From contig JAKJHU010000026.1 of assembly GCA_022316685.1 (NCBI GenBank), positions 1,930,001 through 1,994,000 of the forward strand: a stretch of DNA of 64,000 nt, read 5' to 3'. The stretch comes from Progne subis subis. Taxonomy: Eukaryota; Chordata; Aves; Passeriformes; Hirundinidae. Position numbers and translations under genes: made by a program. The notes under the pieces are model-generated. The model saw only the letters and a program-made list of their open reading frames with translations. It had not been told where the DNA came from and did no database searches. Of the stretch, positions 62,501 through 64,000 are shown one piece after another. The number at the start of each line of letters is the position of its first letter. Position 1 is the stretch's first letter.

Positions 62501-64000
62501 GAAGAAAATGCCTCAGAGCATTTCTGGAAATTTTAATGGAAATACTAGGAATGAGTGCTGAGGGTGATAGTGTGTAGGAGAAGAGTGTAGAGCATTACGA
62601 GACTTAAAGCAACCAAAGAAATATAAATATCTATGATCAGCTTGTTATCACAATTGTTTTCTTTTCACCGTTGGCCGTAATTTCCACCATTGGCTCAGAG
62701 CAGTGTGACTCTGAAATTGCCACTAACCCAACTTTTTGAATAGTGTTCTGGACAAATTTTAGTATTTAATCTCTTGCATTCAGATATAGAATCTTGCAGC
62801 AACCAAAGAGGAATGCTTTCCTTGGTCAAGAAAAATTTTCCTGGAACTGAGGAGAGTGGAGGCATCAGTCCAGTTTCCAGCAGAATCTGACATTTTCATT
62901 GGCATTTTCTATCTTATTTTGGGCATGAAATATTCCAAGAAGCAATTGAACAAACATTAAAAATTGAAAATGAAACACCTGATTTTGGTGCTAGGATCTG
63001 ATTAAGTTGTTGGTCTTATAATAAAGTTTACTGTTTGAGAGATGCTATAAAAGTTAAAATTGAATTTTCACTGCAAAGTTTATATGATCATGTTTATTAA
63101 TGTTGCTTTCCCTAGAGTCACTTATATTTTGCTTCAGTAAAATACATAAGAAGTTAAATGCTGGTCTGGCTGGACTGAGGCAGTTATGTGTTAGAGTCCT
63201 TTCCTCTCCTCAGCTGCGTTTTTATGAGGATGAAAAGTTCCTGTATTGGAGCAAAGGCCTAAGTTCAGGAAAATTTCACAGTCATATCAAAACAGAGTGA
63301 AAATGAAATAGTTTAGCCACTCTTTAGTATAAGCAGTACTTTCAGAATGCTCTGCAGTATGAATGTGAATAACAATTTGAAGAATTTGCAAGTATAAATA
63401 CTGAGATTCACATTAAAACATGTTTACATTGGCACTGGGTGGCTCTTGTGCAAATATATAAAAATTTTTACATCTTATTAAATACTTCTATATAATTTTA
63501 GGTTATCACATAAAGCTTGGGTGTGAATTATATGAAGATATATAAAGCAACACAATGTCTAAATGTTGAGCTGTTGGTGAGTTTGTGGGCTTCTTCTAAG
63601 TCCCTGGCTTTTGTTCTTTAGGAAAAAAAAAAAAAAATTAGCTCTTCTCAACGTTAAACTCTTGATTCTTCTATATTTTCCATCTTTAAATATGACTTTT
63701 TTAAAAAAATCTTTTGATGCTGACAATCTAAAATTCTAAGCATGCCTCTTTAAATATGTTATTTGAATAAGAATAGAGCTGACTAGAACTGCTGTGTAGC
63801 ACCATCTCTTACTGCTAAGAGGTACATAGAAGAGTCAAACTCCAAGAGCTTACATGGCAGTTTGTGGAGTGTTTTGGTTAGATCCAGCTCTTGGTTTTGA
63901 ATCTAGCACTTCAGATCACATGCCTTTTGGCTTTGTTTTCCTTCTTTTTTTGTCTGATTGGGAAAATGTTTTCCAAACTGAGAATGTTTTAGGGTGGCTT
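56541..64000. other. Non-coding stretch, no gene seen
   Basis: No convincing exon, RNA gene or mobile element. The longest frames are 122 codons (61092-61460, plus) and 119 codons (60628-60987, minus), without motifs. An imperfect 25-bp duplication around TGTGTTCA occurs at 58316-58361, a CpG-richer patch at 60685-60731, an A14 run near 63623, and a short inverted repeat CTCCCAT/ATGGGAG at 58988-59006. Confidence 0.55.

Noticed and set aside
1..64000. CRISPR arrays, operons, tRNA or rRNA genes, bacterial-type systems
   Set aside because: No spaced direct repeats, no cloverleaf or rRNA core seen, no long ORFs. The sequence is vertebrate non-coding DNA.

Overview
This window looks like non-coding nuclear DNA from a bird, most likely a passerine (songbird). 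The evidence is repeat content: several CR1 LINE fragments with the CR1 3' region and RT-coding tail, and solo LTRs that resemble avian endogenous retrovirus LTRs. Identification of repeat families is from memory of avian repeats and was not checked against a database. Composition is AT-rich and CpG-poor. I found no CpG island, no convincing exon chain, no RNA gene, and nothing bacterial. All open frames are short (at most about 160 codons) and the longest fall in LTRs, CR1 copies or low-complexity tracts. The window is therefore either a gene desert or the inside of one or more long introns.

Layout. 1-9.8 kb: unique sequence with one striking repeat, a 121-bp unit present three times with a single visible difference (3730-4096). 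9.8-10.7 kb: antisense CR1. 10.7-19.5 kb: featureless. 19.5-20.2 kb: old ERVL-like LTR, sense. 20.2-26.2 kb: mostly featureless, with a pure T/G tract at 24.4 kb. 26.2-27.7 kb: a compact cluster of CR1 3' end, AT-rich spacer, a complete solo LTR with a perfect 6-bp target duplication (26766-27409), then 199 bases of pure T/G. 27.7-32.1 kb: unique, with an AT microsatellite and a C run. 32.1-46.6 kb: the most retroelement-rich part. It holds a truncated LTR carrying a local palindromic insertion (32141-32480), a complete antisense solo LTR of the same family with a perfect 6-bp target duplication (39812-40337), an old CR1 (40675-41175), a short ERVK-like LTR (41424-41675) and a CpG-retaining LTR (45894-46557). 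46.6-64 kb: mainly unique, with a CR1 that has an internal deletion (54885-55502) and a possible very old CR1 relic (56190-56540).

How it works together: I see no pathway or operon. The recognisable content is retrotransposon history: CR1 copies truncated at the 5' end, and ERVs reduced to solo LTRs. I did not find a previously undescribed biological system. The best second-look items are the near-identical 121-bp triplication, the two mutually exclusive hairpins in the 32.2-kb LTR (absent from the sister copy at 39.8 kb), and the 199-base pure T/G tract.
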